Source: Phototrophicus methaneseepsis
GTDB lineage: Bacteria; Chloroflexota; Anaerolineae; Aggregatilineales; Phototrophicaceae
Assembly (NCBI RefSeq): GCF_015500095.1
Contig: NZ_CP062983.1
Coordinates: 3,162,001 to 3,226,000 of the forward strand
Direction of reading: 5' to 3'
Length of the DNA stretch: 64,000 nucleotides
Shown: positions 15,749 to 25,277 of the stretch, piece after piece
Position numbering within the stretch: the stretch's first letter is position 1
Layout of the letters: each line of letters opens with the position of its first letter
Notes under the pieces: generated by a model
The model's database searches: none
Seen by the model: only the letters and a program-made list of their open reading frames with translations
What the model was told of the DNA's origin: nothing
Position numbers and translations under genes: made by a program

Positions 15749-16948
15749 TTAATATACTTTAAGCAGCAGCCCTTTGAGATATTCGCCTTCTGGGAATGTC
15801 AGGGCGATAGGATGATCACTGTTGGCGTTGAGATGGCTCACAATTTGGGCCTGTCTGCCACTGTCTGCCAATGCTCCGAATACAATCTTTTGGAACAAAT
15901 CCTGGCTGATAGCCCCTGAGCAGGAATAGGTCATCAGGTAGCCGCCCGGTTTAATGAGATGAAAAGCATGTAGATTGAGGTCTTTGTAACCGCGTGAGGC
16001 CCGATCAATTTGCTGTTTATTGTGCGCGAACTTGGGTGGGTCCAGGATGATGATGTCGTATTGGTCGCCTGCTTCGGTGGCATCCCGTAAATAATCAAAA
16101 CAATTGGCCTGGATTAGCTCGTAGCTTTCTTCGGTTTGATCTAACTCATTGAGCGCGATGTTTTTCTCCGCAAGTTGCAGCGCTTCGAGCGAAGAATCAA
16201 CGCTGACGACGTGCGTTTTACCTGTAGCCAGGGCGGCAACGGTAAATGCTCCTGTATAGGCGAAGCAGTTCAACACATGCTGTGTTTCATCACTACCTGC
16301 AATGAGTGCTTCGAGAGAGCGATGATTTTCCTTTTGATCGAGATAGAAGCCTGTTTTGTGGCCATTCTTGATGTCAACCAGCAGTTTGATGCCGGGTGAG
16401 TGCTGGAATTCGATCTGGTCTGGTACGGGCAAGCCTGCCAGTTGGCCGATTGCATCGCTAAGACCTTCTCGCCCTCGCACATCAACATCACTGCGTTCAT
16501 AAACGCCGCGTGCTCCCATCATTTCCATCAACATCTGGGCAATATGCTGTTTGTGCTGGTCGATGAACAGGGTTAGCGCTTGCAGTACGATCCAGCCATT
16601 GTAGTAATCTGCTACGAGGCCGGGGATAAAGTCATTTTCCGCGTTGATGATGCGGAAGCCGCTGTCTGCAGGCTGGTCTTTGCGGCTGTCGATGGCGCGC
16701 TGCAGCATTTTCTGCCACCAGGCATCATCAATAGGTTCATCCTGCCATGTGAGGATGCGCACCTGGATTTGTGACTTCGGGTTGAAATACCCGCGTGCGA
16801 GAAAATGACCTTTTGAATCGACTACCGTAACCACGTCGCCAGGATTGGCATCTTTGACGGAGGCGATAGCACCGGAAAAAATCCAGGGGTGCTGGTTGAT
16901 GATGGGCTTTTCGCGCTTGGGCTTGATTGTAACAGTGGGTGAGGGCAT
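15749..16948 (-). CDS. rlmI: 23S rRNA (cytosine-C5) methyltransferase RlmI family
   Basis: This 399-residue SAM-dependent RNA methyltransferase has an N-terminal PUA domain (about 1-80, ending near LARGYFNPKSQIQVRIL). A central EEHEE-like domain precedes a C-terminal Rossmann-fold methyltransferase. NCFAYTGAFTVAAL is the SAM-binding motif I, LDPPKFAHNKQ motif IV and YSCSGAI carries the catalytic cysteine. In E. coli RlmI methylates C1962 of 23S rRNA. The exact target base here is assumed from family membership. The gene is monocistronic on the minus strand. Confidence 0.88.
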   Translation of the reverse strand: MPSPTVTIKPKREKPIINQHPWIFSGAIASVKDANPGDVVTVVDSKGHFLARGYFNPKSQIQVRILTWQDEPIDDAWWQKMLQRAIDSRKDQPADSGFRIINAENDFIPGLVADYYNGWIVLQALTLFIDQHKQHIAQMLMEMMGARGVYERSDVDVRGREGLSDAIGQLAGLPVPDQIEFQHSPGIKLLVDIKNGHKTGFYLDQKENHRSLEALIAGSDETQHVLNCFAYTGAFTVAALATGKTHVVSVDSSLEALQLAEKNIALNELDQTEESYELIQANCFDYLRDATEAGDQYDIIILDPPKFAHNKQQIDRASRGYKDLNLHAFHLIKPGGYLMTYSCSGAISQDLFQKIVFGALADSGRQAQIVSHLNANSDHPIALTFPEGEYLKGLLLKVY

Positions 16949-16982
16949 AGGGTTCCTGTCTGCCTAGTATTGTCGCTGATAT

Positions 16983-17010
16983 GAAAGGGCGCAGATCATA
17001 TGCTGCGCCC
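16983..17010 (-). terminator. Hairpin terminator downstream of ligA
   Basis: A perfect 8-bp stem GGGCGCAG / CTGCGCCC with an 8-nt loop lies 45 bp past the ligA stop. On the minus strand it is followed by only TTTCAT, so termination may be partial. Confidence 0.5.
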
Positions 17011-17054
17011 TGTAAGGTCTATTCAATGATGGGTCTATTTTACGAGGGTAGAGC

Positions 17055-19325
17055 CTATTTGACCATAGCGCGCAGATCGTCCTCACTGAGAATCGTCACG
17101 CCGAGCTGCTGAGCTTTGTCTGCTTTGGAACCGGGTGAATCCCCTACAACGACATAATCTGTCTTTTTGCTGACGCTGCCGCTGACTTTGCCGCCATGCG
17201 ATTCAATCAGGGCTTTGATGTCGTCACGCGGAACGGTCATGGTGCCAGTGATGACGAACTTTAGCCCGTCAAAAGTATTGCTGGCTTGTTCGATGGTTTC
17301 CGCCTCCATATTGACGCCTGCATCGCGCATTTTTTGCAGCAACGCTTTATGATAATCATCTGCGAACCAGTTGATGATATTGTGCACCAGCACGGGGCCG
17401 AGCCCGTCAATTGTGAGCAGGGGCCGGGCAGCATCAATGAGAGTCCCTAATTGTGTGGCGATGATACTTATATCTGGCGTATTTTCAGGGGCATCGCTCA
17501 GCACAGGCTTAAGCAGGCGGCTGAGCCTATTTTCCAGGTCGGCAGCATCCAGATACCGTGGGGCCAACTCAATCAATGGCCTTGAGAGGCGCGTAACAGC
17601 GCGGCGTTTATCGACATCCATATCTGTTGGCTGTTGTAGCAGCGGCGCAACACATTCTTTGAAAGCCTGACTTGCTGCTGTAGCACGGTCCGATAGGGCG
17701 ATTAAATCGTCAATATTCTGGAAGTGAGAAGCTAACAAGTTCGCCGCGACGCTGCCGATGCCATCGATCCCTAGTGATGAGAGTAACCGCGCCAGGGAGC
17801 GGTGCTTAGCTGTTTCGATCGACTGCATCAGATTGTCGACCTTTTTATCGCCGAAGCCTTCCATTTCCAGAATAGGCTCAGCCGTTAGGTAGAAAATATC
17901 GGCTTCATCGCTGATGAGGCCCGCATCTATCAAGGCTTTTACAGTTTCCGGTCCCATACCGTCAATGTCCATCGCCCCGCGTGAGACGAAGAATTCCAAA
18001 CTACGGAAGACGCGCTCCGGACAGCGTGGATTGGGACAAAATAGATCGACTGCACCAGCGGGCCGGACCAGTTCATCGCCAGAGAAGGGGCAATATTGTG
18101 GCGGCTCAATCGGCGTTTCACTGCCATCCCGTGCGCCCGTGACTGGGCCAATAACGTAGGGAATGACTTCGCCAGAGCGCTTAATAATGACCATATCACC
18201 CATCCGGATATCGAGCTGGTTGATGAGATCATAATTGTGTAGGCTGGCATTGCTAACGGTGACGCCGCTCAAAAAAACAGGATCAAGCGAAGCTGTTGGC
18301 GTAACTTTGCCTGTACGACCAATATTGGGCACCACATCAAGGAGCTTGGTGGTGGCTTCTTCTGCCGGGAACTTAAAGGCCGTTGCGCCTCGGGGGTCTT
18401 TACCCACGACGCCTAATTCCCGCCGATAGGCCACTTTGTTGATTTTGAGGACTAATCCATCAATTTCAAAGGGTAACGCGTGCCTGCGGGATTCCCACGT
18501 GGGTATTTGCTGGATAATGTCGGATAAGGTGGGATAATACTCTGCATGTGGGATAACGTTGAAGCCTAAATCCCGCATATATCCCAGTGTATCCCACTCG
18601 TTATCCAACACAATGCCATCGCTATCAACAATATCGTAAATATATGCTGTCAGGGGACGAGTTGCCGTCACGCGGGAGTCTTTTTGCTTAAGAGAGCCAG
18701 AGGCGGTGTTCCGTGCGTTGACGTACCGTGGCAAGCCCTGGGCGTCCTGCTCTTCGTTGACGCGCTCGAAGTCTTCTTTCAGGAATAATACTTCGCCACG
18801 GACGACTAACCGAGGCGGTGCAGATGGCCCATCAGCACGTGAGGGGATGCGCAGCGGGATAGTCCGCACAGTGCGAATGTTGGCTGTCACATCATCGCCG
18901 ATTTCACCATTGCCACGTGTTGCCGCGGTCGTCAGGATGCCATCCACGTAAGTGAGCACAATGCTGAGGCCATCAAGCTTAGGTTCCAGCACATAGTCAA
19001 AAGTAGTGCCGGCACTCATCATGCGTAAGTTGCGTTCTTCCCATCGACGCAAGTCGGCTTCGCTAAAGGCGTTTGATAAGCTCAGGATAGGGCCAGGATG
19101 TGCGATCTTCGGCAAGTCTTCACTCAGATCGCTGCCGACGCGCTGGGTTGGTGAATCAGGCGTCTGTAATTCCGGGTTTTCCTGCTCGATGTGTGCTAAT
19201 TCGTGATAGAGTTTATCGTATTCGGCGTCCGTGATGATGGGGTCATTAAGCACATTGTACCGATAAATATGATGGTTCAATTCTTCTCGGAGCTGAGCGG
19301 CGCGCTCGGCGATCTCCTTGGTCAT
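17055..19325 (-). CDS. ligA: NAD-dependent DNA ligase with an enlarged HhH region
   Basis: LigA seals nicks in duplex DNA using NAD. At 756 residues it is about 80 longer than usual. Domains in order are Ia, an adenylation domain with the active-site Lys in KLDG (K116), an OB fold, a zinc finger, a helix-hairpin-helix region and a C-terminal BRCT domain (GLKFVITGTM). Two features are odd. The zinc finger reads CPFSG, so the second of four Cys ligands is Ser, with the later Cys of FCPNPRCPE kept. An insertion of about 75-80 residues also splits the HhH region. It is the last gene of a minus-strand run with polX and an SH3 protein. Confidence 0.93.
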   Translation of the reverse strand: MTKEIAERAAQLREELNHHIYRYNVLNDPIITDAEYDKLYHELAHIEQENPELQTPDSPTQRVGSDLSEDLPKIAHPGPILSLSNAFSEADLRRWEERNLRMMSAGTTFDYVLEPKLDGLSIVLTYVDGILTTAATRGNGEIGDDVTANIRTVRTIPLRIPSRADGPSAPPRLVVRGEVLFLKEDFERVNEEQDAQGLPRYVNARNTASGSLKQKDSRVTATRPLTAYIYDIVDSDGIVLDNEWDTLGYMRDLGFNVIPHAEYYPTLSDIIQQIPTWESRRHALPFEIDGLVLKINKVAYRRELGVVGKDPRGATAFKFPAEEATTKLLDVVPNIGRTGKVTPTASLDPVFLSGVTVSNASLHNYDLINQLDIRMGDMVIIKRSGEVIPYVIGPVTGARDGSETPIEPPQYCPFSGDELVRPAGAVDLFCPNPRCPERVFRSLEFFVSRGAMDIDGMGPETVKALIDAGLISDEADIFYLTAEPILEMEGFGDKKVDNLMQSIETAKHRSLARLLSSLGIDGIGSVAANLLASHFQNIDDLIALSDRATAASQAFKECVAPLLQQPTDMDVDKRRAVTRLSRPLIELAPRYLDAADLENRLSRLLKPVLSDAPENTPDISIIATQLGTLIDAARPLLTIDGLGPVLVHNIINWFADDYHKALLQKMRDAGVNMEAETIEQASNTFDGLKFVITGTMTVPRDDIKALIESHGGKVSGSVSKKTDYVVVGDSPGSKADKAQQLGVTILSEDDLRAMVK

Positions 19326-19374
19326 GAACGGACTCCTCGTCTATTTGATGCGCTGTTATTTGATGCGCTAGCTG

Positions 19375-20196
19375 TTACGACGGCAGAGATACGACAGTCA
19401 GATAATTACTGACGGCCCAACCCGTGCGGCTGTTGTTGCTGACATCCTGGATTTGCCACCATGTAAAGCCATCTGCCTGACGCGGCCCATCCATGATGAG
19501 GAACTGTTCGCCTTCGTCAGCGCGGAATAAAATGCTGGACCCTGTGACCCCGGCGATATCGCGTACATTAAGCTGCTGGTCATCTACGCCGGAGACGGCG
19601 ATGGTTGCCCCTAATGTAACGCCAACAGGCGTTGGGGTGATGACAACAGCGGGCAGCGTTGGGCCTTCCAGGTTGAGCGTTTCTGGCGCTTCGCCACCAA
19701 TAATGACACGACTGCCTGCTTCGGCAGTCGGCGGGGTGAGCTGTAGCTCTGCTGCTCCCTGTGCAGGTGCTGCCGTGATGATGCGGATGACGGGCGTACT
19801 GGCCGGTGCCGCTGCGCTGCCGCCCATTGCGAGTACGGCAGCGATGATTAACGCGCCAATACCCAGCACGCCCAGCAACATGATCCCGATGGACCATAAG
19901 GGCAGGTAGAAACCGCCGCGTGCAGTGCGCCTGGCACGTCGCGCGCGCGCAGGATGCACAGTCCCTGTAGTGGCTTGTGCAATGCGCTGCTGCCCGGTTG
20001 GGGGCGTTTGTGTGATATTACGCCCTGGTGCGACATGGGCCATGTGCCCCTGCGATGGCCTTTGCGGACGTATCGCCGGATTCGGCTGTGTACGGCCTGG
20101 CAGTGGCTCGTTTGGCGTTATCGGGCGAGTGCGATCATTTTCAATTGGTGATGTATCCCCGGTTGGCGTTGGGCCGGGTGGTTGGTTCTGCGACAT
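19375..20196 (-). CDS. Membrane-anchored SH3-domain protein
   Basis: This 273-residue protein starts at the ATG at 20196. An ORF extension upstream would run into polX and is not used. A proline-rich cytoplasmic tail of about 100 residues ends in a basic RARRARRTARGG stretch, followed by one transmembrane helix. A low-complexity extracytoplasmic linker then leads to a C-terminal bacterial SH3 domain (LNVRDIAGVTGSSILFR to WWQIQD and GWAVSNYL). Such domains often bind peptidoglycan or peptides outside the cell. Its place between polX and ligA may be only positional. Confidence 0.75.
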   Translation of the reverse strand: MSQNQPPGPTPTGDTSPIENDRTRPITPNEPLPGRTQPNPAIRPQRPSQGHMAHVAPGRNITQTPPTGQQRIAQATTGTVHPARARRARRTARGGFYLPLWSIGIMLLGVLGIGALIIAAVLAMGGSAAAPASTPVIRIITAAPAQGAAELQLTPPTAEAGSRVIIGGEAPETLNLEGPTLPAVVITPTPVGVTLGATIAVSGVDDQQLNVRDIAGVTGSSILFRADEGEQFLIMDGPRQADGFTWWQIQDVSNNSRTGWAVSNYLTVVSLPS

Positions 20197-20216
20197 GACG
20201 AACGATCCCTGGCGTT

Positions 20217-21968
20217 TTAGCCTCGTGCACGTATCCAATCTAAGAAGCGTGCGAAAGGCCATGTGTTCACCACATTTTCCGGTTCTGCCCAGGCACGCCT
20301 TGCGGTAAGGATACCATAGCTGCGCAGGTCCATCTGGTTGGCGCTGTGGGCATCGGTATTAATTGCCAGTGGAATACCTAATTCAATTGCGCGGCGTGCA
20401 TACTGTGCATCAAGGTCCAGGCGCATCGGATTGGCGTTGATCTCCAGGATTGTGCCATGTTCTACAGCAGCGCTGAAGACCGCGTCGAAATCAATATCTG
20501 CTCCAGGACGTGACCCAATCAAGCGCCCTGTCATGTGGCCGATGCAATCAATATGCGGGTTGCTTATGGCGTTGATGAGGCGTTGCGTGACGGTTGCACG
20601 GTCTTGCGTCAGGCCGAAGTGCAATGATGCCACGACGAAGTCGAGTTGTGCCAACACCTCATCAGGATAATCCATGCTGCCATCTTCCAGAATATCCATC
20701 TCGATGCCATGCAAAATGTGGAAGTCATCCCCATAGCTCTCATCAATCTGGCGGACTTCTTTTTGCTGTTCCAGCACCCGCTCTGTAGAAAGCCCATTGG
20801 CGATAATATTGCGCTGCGAATGGTCTGTAATGACGATATATTGAATGCCTCGTTCGCGGGCAGCTTCTGCCATTTCGCGGATCGTCAATGTGCCATCGCT
20901 GGCTGTGGTGTGCATATGGAGATCAGCAATAAGATGGTCTGTCGTGATGAGATGAGGCAGCTTGCCTTGCTGGGCAGCTTCAATTTCGCCCTGATCTTCT
21001 CGGATTTCCGGTGGAATCCAGGGCAGGCCAATGGCTTCGTAAACTTCTTCCTCGGTGGCACAGTAAAGATATTCGGATTCGTCCTTCATATTGCCGTCGC
21101 TATCGACCGGACGTAAGGCATGCTCGTTGAGGCTGTAACCTTGCTTGAGGGCGATTTCGCGGATACGGATATTGTGAGCCTGGCTGCCTGTGAAGTACTG
21201 TAACGCCGTCCCAAAGCGCTCTCTCGGCAATACGCGCAGATCAACCTGTAAGCCTGTACGCAGTTCAACAGAGCTTTTGGTTGGGCCCTGGCCTAATATC
21301 CGTGCCACACGGCTCATACTGACGAAGTGTTCCATGATGGGTGCGGCTTCATCGCTGACGACCAGTAAATCTAAATCGCCAATTGTTGGGCGTCCTCGAC
21401 GCAGACTGCCTGCGACAATACCCTGTTCAACCTGGGGTAGTTCCAATAGCTCGTTCAGGATTGCATCTGCTGCATTCTGGGCAGCACCAATAGGTGTACG
21501 CCCTCTGTTCCGAGAGAGTGCATTAATGCCATCGAGGATCTTTTGCTCGCTTTTGGCACCCATGCCAGACAAATTGCGAAGTTTACCTTCCTGGGCGGCC
21601 TTTTCCAGATCTGGCAGGGTCGTAATGTTGAGTTCATCCCAGAAGAGCTTTGCTTTTTTTGGCCCGACGCCATTGATACGCTTAATTTCCAGCAGCGTTT
21701 CTGGCACTTCGGCGCGCAGCTTTTCGTAAAACTGGAGTTGACCTGTCTCCAATAATTCCTTGATTTTATCGCCAATGGCTTTACCAACACCGGGGATATC
21801 GGTCAGAGTGCCATCATCAACATAAGCCTGTAAATCACGGGGTAAATCCGTAAGTGTTTCTCCGGCGCGGCGGTAGGAAAGATACTTAAAGCGGTTCTCG
21901 CCGTTGATTTCCATCATGTCAGCGATATTGTCAAAAATGTCTGCAATTTCTTGATTTGTGAGGGCCAA
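20217..21968 (-). CDS. polX: DNA polymerase/3'-5' exonuclease PolX
   Basis: This 583-residue family X polymerase is fused to a PHP domain and probably acts in gap-filling repair. The N-terminal HhH 8-kDa-like domain (about 1-160) has two hairpins, DIPGVGKAIGDKI and INGVGPKKAK. The palm has the metal-binding GDLDLLVVSDE. The C-terminal PHP phosphoesterase shows DLHMHTTASDG, ITDHSQRN, HGIEMDILEDG, ASLHFG and NTDAHS, the full set of metal ligands for 3'-5' exonuclease activity. The SH3 protein gene begins 20 bp past its stop and ligA follows, giving a repair-flavoured operon. Confidence 0.93.
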   Translation of the reverse strand: MALTNQEIADIFDNIADMMEINGENRFKYLSYRRAGETLTDLPRDLQAYVDDGTLTDIPGVGKAIGDKIKELLETGQLQFYEKLRAEVPETLLEIKRINGVGPKKAKLFWDELNITTLPDLEKAAQEGKLRNLSGMGAKSEQKILDGINALSRNRGRTPIGAAQNAADAILNELLELPQVEQGIVAGSLRRGRPTIGDLDLLVVSDEAAPIMEHFVSMSRVARILGQGPTKSSVELRTGLQVDLRVLPRERFGTALQYFTGSQAHNIRIREIALKQGYSLNEHALRPVDSDGNMKDESEYLYCATEEEVYEAIGLPWIPPEIREDQGEIEAAQQGKLPHLITTDHLIADLHMHTTASDGTLTIREMAEAARERGIQYIVITDHSQRNIIANGLSTERVLEQQKEVRQIDESYGDDFHILHGIEMDILEDGSMDYPDEVLAQLDFVVASLHFGLTQDRATVTQRLINAISNPHIDCIGHMTGRLIGSRPGADIDFDAVFSAAVEHGTILEINANPMRLDLDAQYARRAIELGIPLAINTDAHSANQMDLRSYGILTARRAWAEPENVVNTWPFARFLDWIRARG

Positions 21969-22071
21969 ATGATTGCTCCCAGGCTATCTATAAATGGGTA
22001 CTTTTGGCTAGAACGTTTGTCTTACTTATTATACCTTTGCGGCTCATTTTGGGCAATCTGTTAGCAAAAGC

Positions 22072-22100
22072 TTGACAGCCACAAAAGAAGCAGTTACCTT
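22072..22100 (+). promoter_or_regulatory. Promoter of the trp operon
   Basis: Consensus TTGACA (22072-22077) and TACCTT (22095-22100) are spaced by 17 bp. Transcription should start near 22107, about 25 bp before the T-box stem I. Confidence 0.75.
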
Positions 22101-22130
22101 ATGAGCACTTAACAATATAGTCTGACTAAA

Positions 22131-22424
22131 GGCTTTGAGCTGGGAGAGTACAGACTGCAACGGTGTTCAGAGAGTCATCCATGATGCTGCGAGGATGATA
22201 CACGCGACAGTTTGGAATGGGCCGGGGAGCTGCAAGGGCGAACAGCAACTTATTGTTTGTTGTAAAGTAGCCTGCGACGGAGCGCGTACCGTTATCACAA
22301 CGCAAAGTATCGGCCCTGTGGCCCGTACTTAATGAGTGGCGTCTAGGCGTGAGCTGGATGCAATCAAGGTGGCACCGCGAGAGTTCTTCTCGTCCTTGAG
22401 TGAAGGATGTGAAGGACTTTTTTT
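22131..22424 (+). promoter_or_regulatory. T-box riboswitch specific for tRNA-Trp
   Basis: The trp leader is a transcriptional T-box. Stem I has a base helix CTTTGAGCT/AGCTGCAAGG, then a specifier loop closed by CAGACTG (22151-22157) and CAGTTTG (22208-22214). Its 5' strand carries AGTA and its 3' strand GAA-TGG, making UGG (22218-22220) the Trp specifier. The T-box sequence GGTGGCACCGCG is at 22368-22379. Its TGGC can pair with the acceptor end of uncharged tRNA-Trp, C facing discriminator G73. A terminator stem GTCCTT/AAGGAC (22392-22417) with seven T follows. Uncharged tRNA-Trp should stabilise the antiterminator and switch the operon on. Confidence 0.92.
22392..22424 (+). terminator. T-box-controlled terminator
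   Basis: GTCCTT (22392-22397) pairs with AAGGAC (22412-22417) and is followed by seven T. It is the default fold when tRNA-Trp is charged and lies 22 bp before trpE. Confidence 0.88.
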
Positions 22425-22445
22425 GCTTAATGGGGATGAACGACC

Positions 22446-23957
22446 ATGGTGCTGACCTACCGGACACGAACTGATATTTTGCCATCTCGTGAAGTGATTT
22501 ATGATCTGTTTAAGCAGGGTGACTTGGTGCCCGTGTACCGTACCTTGCTGGCTGACCTCGAAACGCCTGTGAGCGTCTACATGAAGCTCACCCAGGATGG
22601 GCATCCTGCTTTCTTGCTGGAAAGTGTCGAAGGCGGGGAGCGCGTTGGACGTTACTCCTTCATCGGTGTGAATCCCAGAGGTATCCTTTCTTTCAAAGAC
22701 AATATCGTCACCAAAACAGAAGATGGCGTCATCAATACGCGCCCCCTTGCAGAGGGTGAAGACCCGCTGCACGTGATTAAAGATGCTTTGGCGCAATATC
22801 AAGCTGTCGTAATGGATGGATTGCCACGCCTGGTTGGTGGTGCGGTTGGCTACATCAGTTATGATGTGGTGCGTTACTTTGAACGTTTGCCGAAGACGGC
22901 AACGGATGAACTTGATGTGCCGGATGCAGCTTTCATGCTCCCGGATACCATCGTGATCTTCGATCATGCCAAGCATCAGCTCATCGTGCTGGCAAATGCA
23001 CGTTACGCTGGTAATGCAGATAGTGCCTACGATGATGCGGTACGCCGGATTGACCAGATTGTCGTGACGTTGGGTAAGCCCCTGCCACAGCTAGCTATCA
23101 CAGAAGAACCGCTCAGCGATGAACTTGTCTCCAATGTTGAGCAAGCAATTTATGAAGAAAACGTTCGGCGTGCCAAGGAATACATCAAAGAAGGTGATGC
23201 ATTCCAGATTGTTGTATCGCAGCGATTTAGTCGTCGCACGAATGCCAGCCCTCTGATGATCTACCGGGCTTTGCGCGCTTTGAACCCCTCCCCCTATATG
23301 TTCTTGTTGCAATTTAGCCCTGATCTCACACTGGTTGGCGCATCGCCGGAGATGATGGTGCGATATGAGGACGGTATCGCCAGCAATCGCCCGATTGCAG
23401 GTACCCGTCATCGTGGTGCTAATGATGCGGAAGATGCGGCCCTTGCAGAAGAACTGCTGGCAGACCCAAAAGAGCGTGCGGAACATGTCATGCTGGTGGA
23501 TTTGGGGCGCAATGATCTGGGGCGTGTTTGTGAATATGGCAGCGTTAAAGTCACTGACATGATGGTGATTGAACGTTACTCGCACGTCATGCACATCGTC
23601 AGCCACGTAGAAGGCAAATTGCGCGATGACATGGATGCGTTTGATCTGGTGCGTGCGACCTTCCCCGCCGGAACGCTCAGTGGTGCCCCTAAAGTGCGTG
23701 CAATGGAGATTATCGAAGAATTAGAGGGTGTGAAGCGCGGCCCGTATGGCGGTGCTGTCGGTTATTTCAGCTTTGATGGCTCAATGGATATGTGCATCAC
23801 CATACGGGCAATTCTATTAAATGGCGATCAGGCGTATATTCAGGCGGGTGCTGGTATTGTCGCGGATAGTGACCCGGCTACGGAACATCAGGAGTGCCGG
23901 AATAAAGCCCAGGCGGCAGTAGCAGCGATTGATTATGCTGAAAATGGCCTTGTCTAA
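22446..23957 (+). CDS. trpE: Anthranilate synthase component I
   Basis: TrpE (503 residues) converts chorismate and ammonia to anthranilate, the first step of tryptophan synthesis. The N-terminal domain keeps the Trp feedback-site motif FLLESVEGGERVGRYS. The C-terminal chorismate-binding domain has IAGTRHRG, LVDLGRNDLGRV, FPAGTLSGAPKVRAMEIIEE and the final GAGIVADSDPATEHQE. It needs the TrpG glutaminase encoded two genes downstream. It is the first gene behind the Trp T-box. PabB is excluded by the intact Trp site and context. Confidence 0.96.
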   Translation: MVLTYRTRTDILPSREVIYDLFKQGDLVPVYRTLLADLETPVSVYMKLTQDGHPAFLLESVEGGERVGRYSFIGVNPRGILSFKDNIVTKTEDGVINTRPLAEGEDPLHVIKDALAQYQAVVMDGLPRLVGGAVGYISYDVVRYFERLPKTATDELDVPDAAFMLPDTIVIFDHAKHQLIVLANARYAGNADSAYDDAVRRIDQIVVTLGKPLPQLAITEEPLSDELVSNVEQAIYEENVRRAKEYIKEGDAFQIVVSQRFSRRTNASPLMIYRALRALNPSPYMFLLQFSPDLTLVGASPEMMVRYEDGIASNRPIAGTRHRGANDAEDAALAEELLADPKERAEHVMLVDLGRNDLGRVCEYGSVKVTDMMVIERYSHVMHIVSHVEGKLRDDMDAFDLVRATFPAGTLSGAPKVRAMEIIEELEGVKRGPYGGAVGYFSFDGSMDMCITIRAILLNGDQAYIQAGAGIVADSDPATEHQECRNKAQAAVAAIDYAENGLV

Positions 23958-24022
23958 AAAAGGCCCATTTTCTAAATGAATTTTGTGTGCGTGTTGGCAC
24001 ACAACCGGAGGAATGGAGATTG

Positions 24023-24676
24023 ATGAAAGTAAAGCGTGTGATGTTTATCCGTCCTGGTGAGACGGATTGGAACCGATCAAATCGATGGCAAGGCCAGGTA
24101 GAAATCCCTTTGAATGAACATGGCCGCCAACAAGCAGAGCGTCTGGCAATGTTTATCCAGCCATTGGGCATCCAGACAATCTATAGTAGCGATCTGTGCC
24201 GAGCCAAGGATACTGCGGAAATTTTGGCCAGTACCTTGCAGACGCACGTCATGTTCGACAAACGGCTGCGTGAACGTCATATGGGTGAGTGGCAGGGCCT
24301 GACGTTACAGGACATCAAGTCCTGGTATCCGGATCAGTATACGAACCTGCGAGAGAATCCCTTTACTTATCAGATTGAAGGTGGGGAATCTCGCCAGCAG
24401 GTGATGAGCCGTGTCCGGGCTTGCTTTACGGATATTATGGCGCGCAGCAGCAGTGAGACGATTGGGATTGTCTCTCATACAACAGCCATTATGACGATTT
24501 TGTACGACCTGGTGCCGGATAGTAATCCGTTCGATATGGAATTTTCCAATATTTCCGTCACCACAGTGGTATGTGATGAAAACGATAATTGGCAACTTAG
24601 CCAGTTAAACGATGTCTCTCATCTGGATGGTATGCCGACGCTCACCCTGGGTGGCGTCACAGATTATGATATGTAA
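24023..24676 (+). CDS. Histidine-phosphatase-superfamily protein lacking the catalytic His
   Basis: This 217-residue protein has the phosphoglycerate-mutase/histidine-phosphatase fold: [50 protein letters not shown] and a late VSHTT. The defining RHGE motif is RPGE at residues 10-13: CCT replaces the His codon that would be phosphorylated. The second His (SHTT) and the phosphate-pocket Arg remain. Phosphatase or mutase activity is therefore unlikely, whereas ligand binding could persist. The ATG at 24023 follows a GGAGGAATGGAG ribosome-binding region. It lies between trpE and trpG, so it is co-regulated by the T-box. Confidence 0.85.
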   Translation: MKVKRVMFIRPGETDWNRSNRWQGQVEIPLNEHGRQQAERLAMFIQPLGIQTIYSSDLCRAKDTAEILASTLQTHVMFDKRLRERHMGEWQGLTLQDIKSWYPDQYTNLRENPFTYQIEGGESRQQVMSRVRACFTDIMARSSSETIGIVSHTTAIMTILYDLVPDSNPFDMEFSNISVTTVVCDENDNWQLSQLNDVSHLDGMPTLTLGGVTDYDM

Positions 24677-24690
24677 AAGAGGGATTGAAC

Positions 24691-25275
24691 ATGATTCTGG
24701 TCATTGATAACTACGATAGCTTTACATACAACATCGTGCAATTAATAGGTGAACTGGGTGCAGAAATTGAAGTTGTACGCAATGATCAGATCACTGTGGA
24801 AGGGGTGCGCACGATGGCACCTGATCAAATTATCATCTCGCCAGGGCCTGGTTATCCGTCGGATTCTGGTGTTTCTCGGGATGTGATCCTTGAACTTGGG
24901 CCAAGCGTGCCTGTATTGGGCGTTTGCCTGGGGCATCAATGCATTGGCGAGGTTTATGGTGGCATTGTCACCCATGCGCAGAGCCTGATGCACGGCAAAA
25001 CCAGCATGGTCTATCACAAGCATGATGACCTGTTTACAGGCGTGCCAAGCCCTTTTGAGGCGACACGCTATCACAGCCTCGTCGTCAAGGAAGAGACGTT
25101 GCCGGATTCGCTAGAGATCACCGCTTTTACAGAAGATGGCGAGATTATGGGTTTGCGGCACAAGGAATATCCTGTCATGGGTGTGCAATTCCACCCAGAA
25201 AGTATCCTGACGGGATTTGGTAAACGTATTTTGCAGAATTTTCTACAGTTTGAAGTGACAGCAGTGAGAGGTTAA
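24691..25275 (+). CDS. trpG: Anthranilate synthase glutamine amidotransferase component
   Basis: TrpG (194 residues) is the class I glutamine amidotransferase that supplies ammonia to TrpE. Visible signatures are [14 protein letters not shown] at the start, the oxyanion region [11 protein letters not shown], the nucleophile GVCLGHQCI and the catalytic HPES. I chose the ATG at 24691; an in-frame TTG two codons upstream would add only MN. It ends two bases before trpS. In some bacteria the same subunit also serves PabB. Confidence 0.95.
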   Translation: MILVIDNYDSFTYNIVQLIGELGAEIEVVRNDQITVEGVRTMAPDQIIISPGPGYPSDSGVSRDVILELGPSVPVLGVCLGHQCIGEVYGGIVTHAQSLMHGKTSMVYHKHDDLFTGVPSPFEATRYHSLVVKEETLPDSLEITAFTEDGEIMGLRHKEYPVMGVQFHPESILTGFGKRILQNFLQFEVTAVRG

Positions 25276-25277
25276 AC

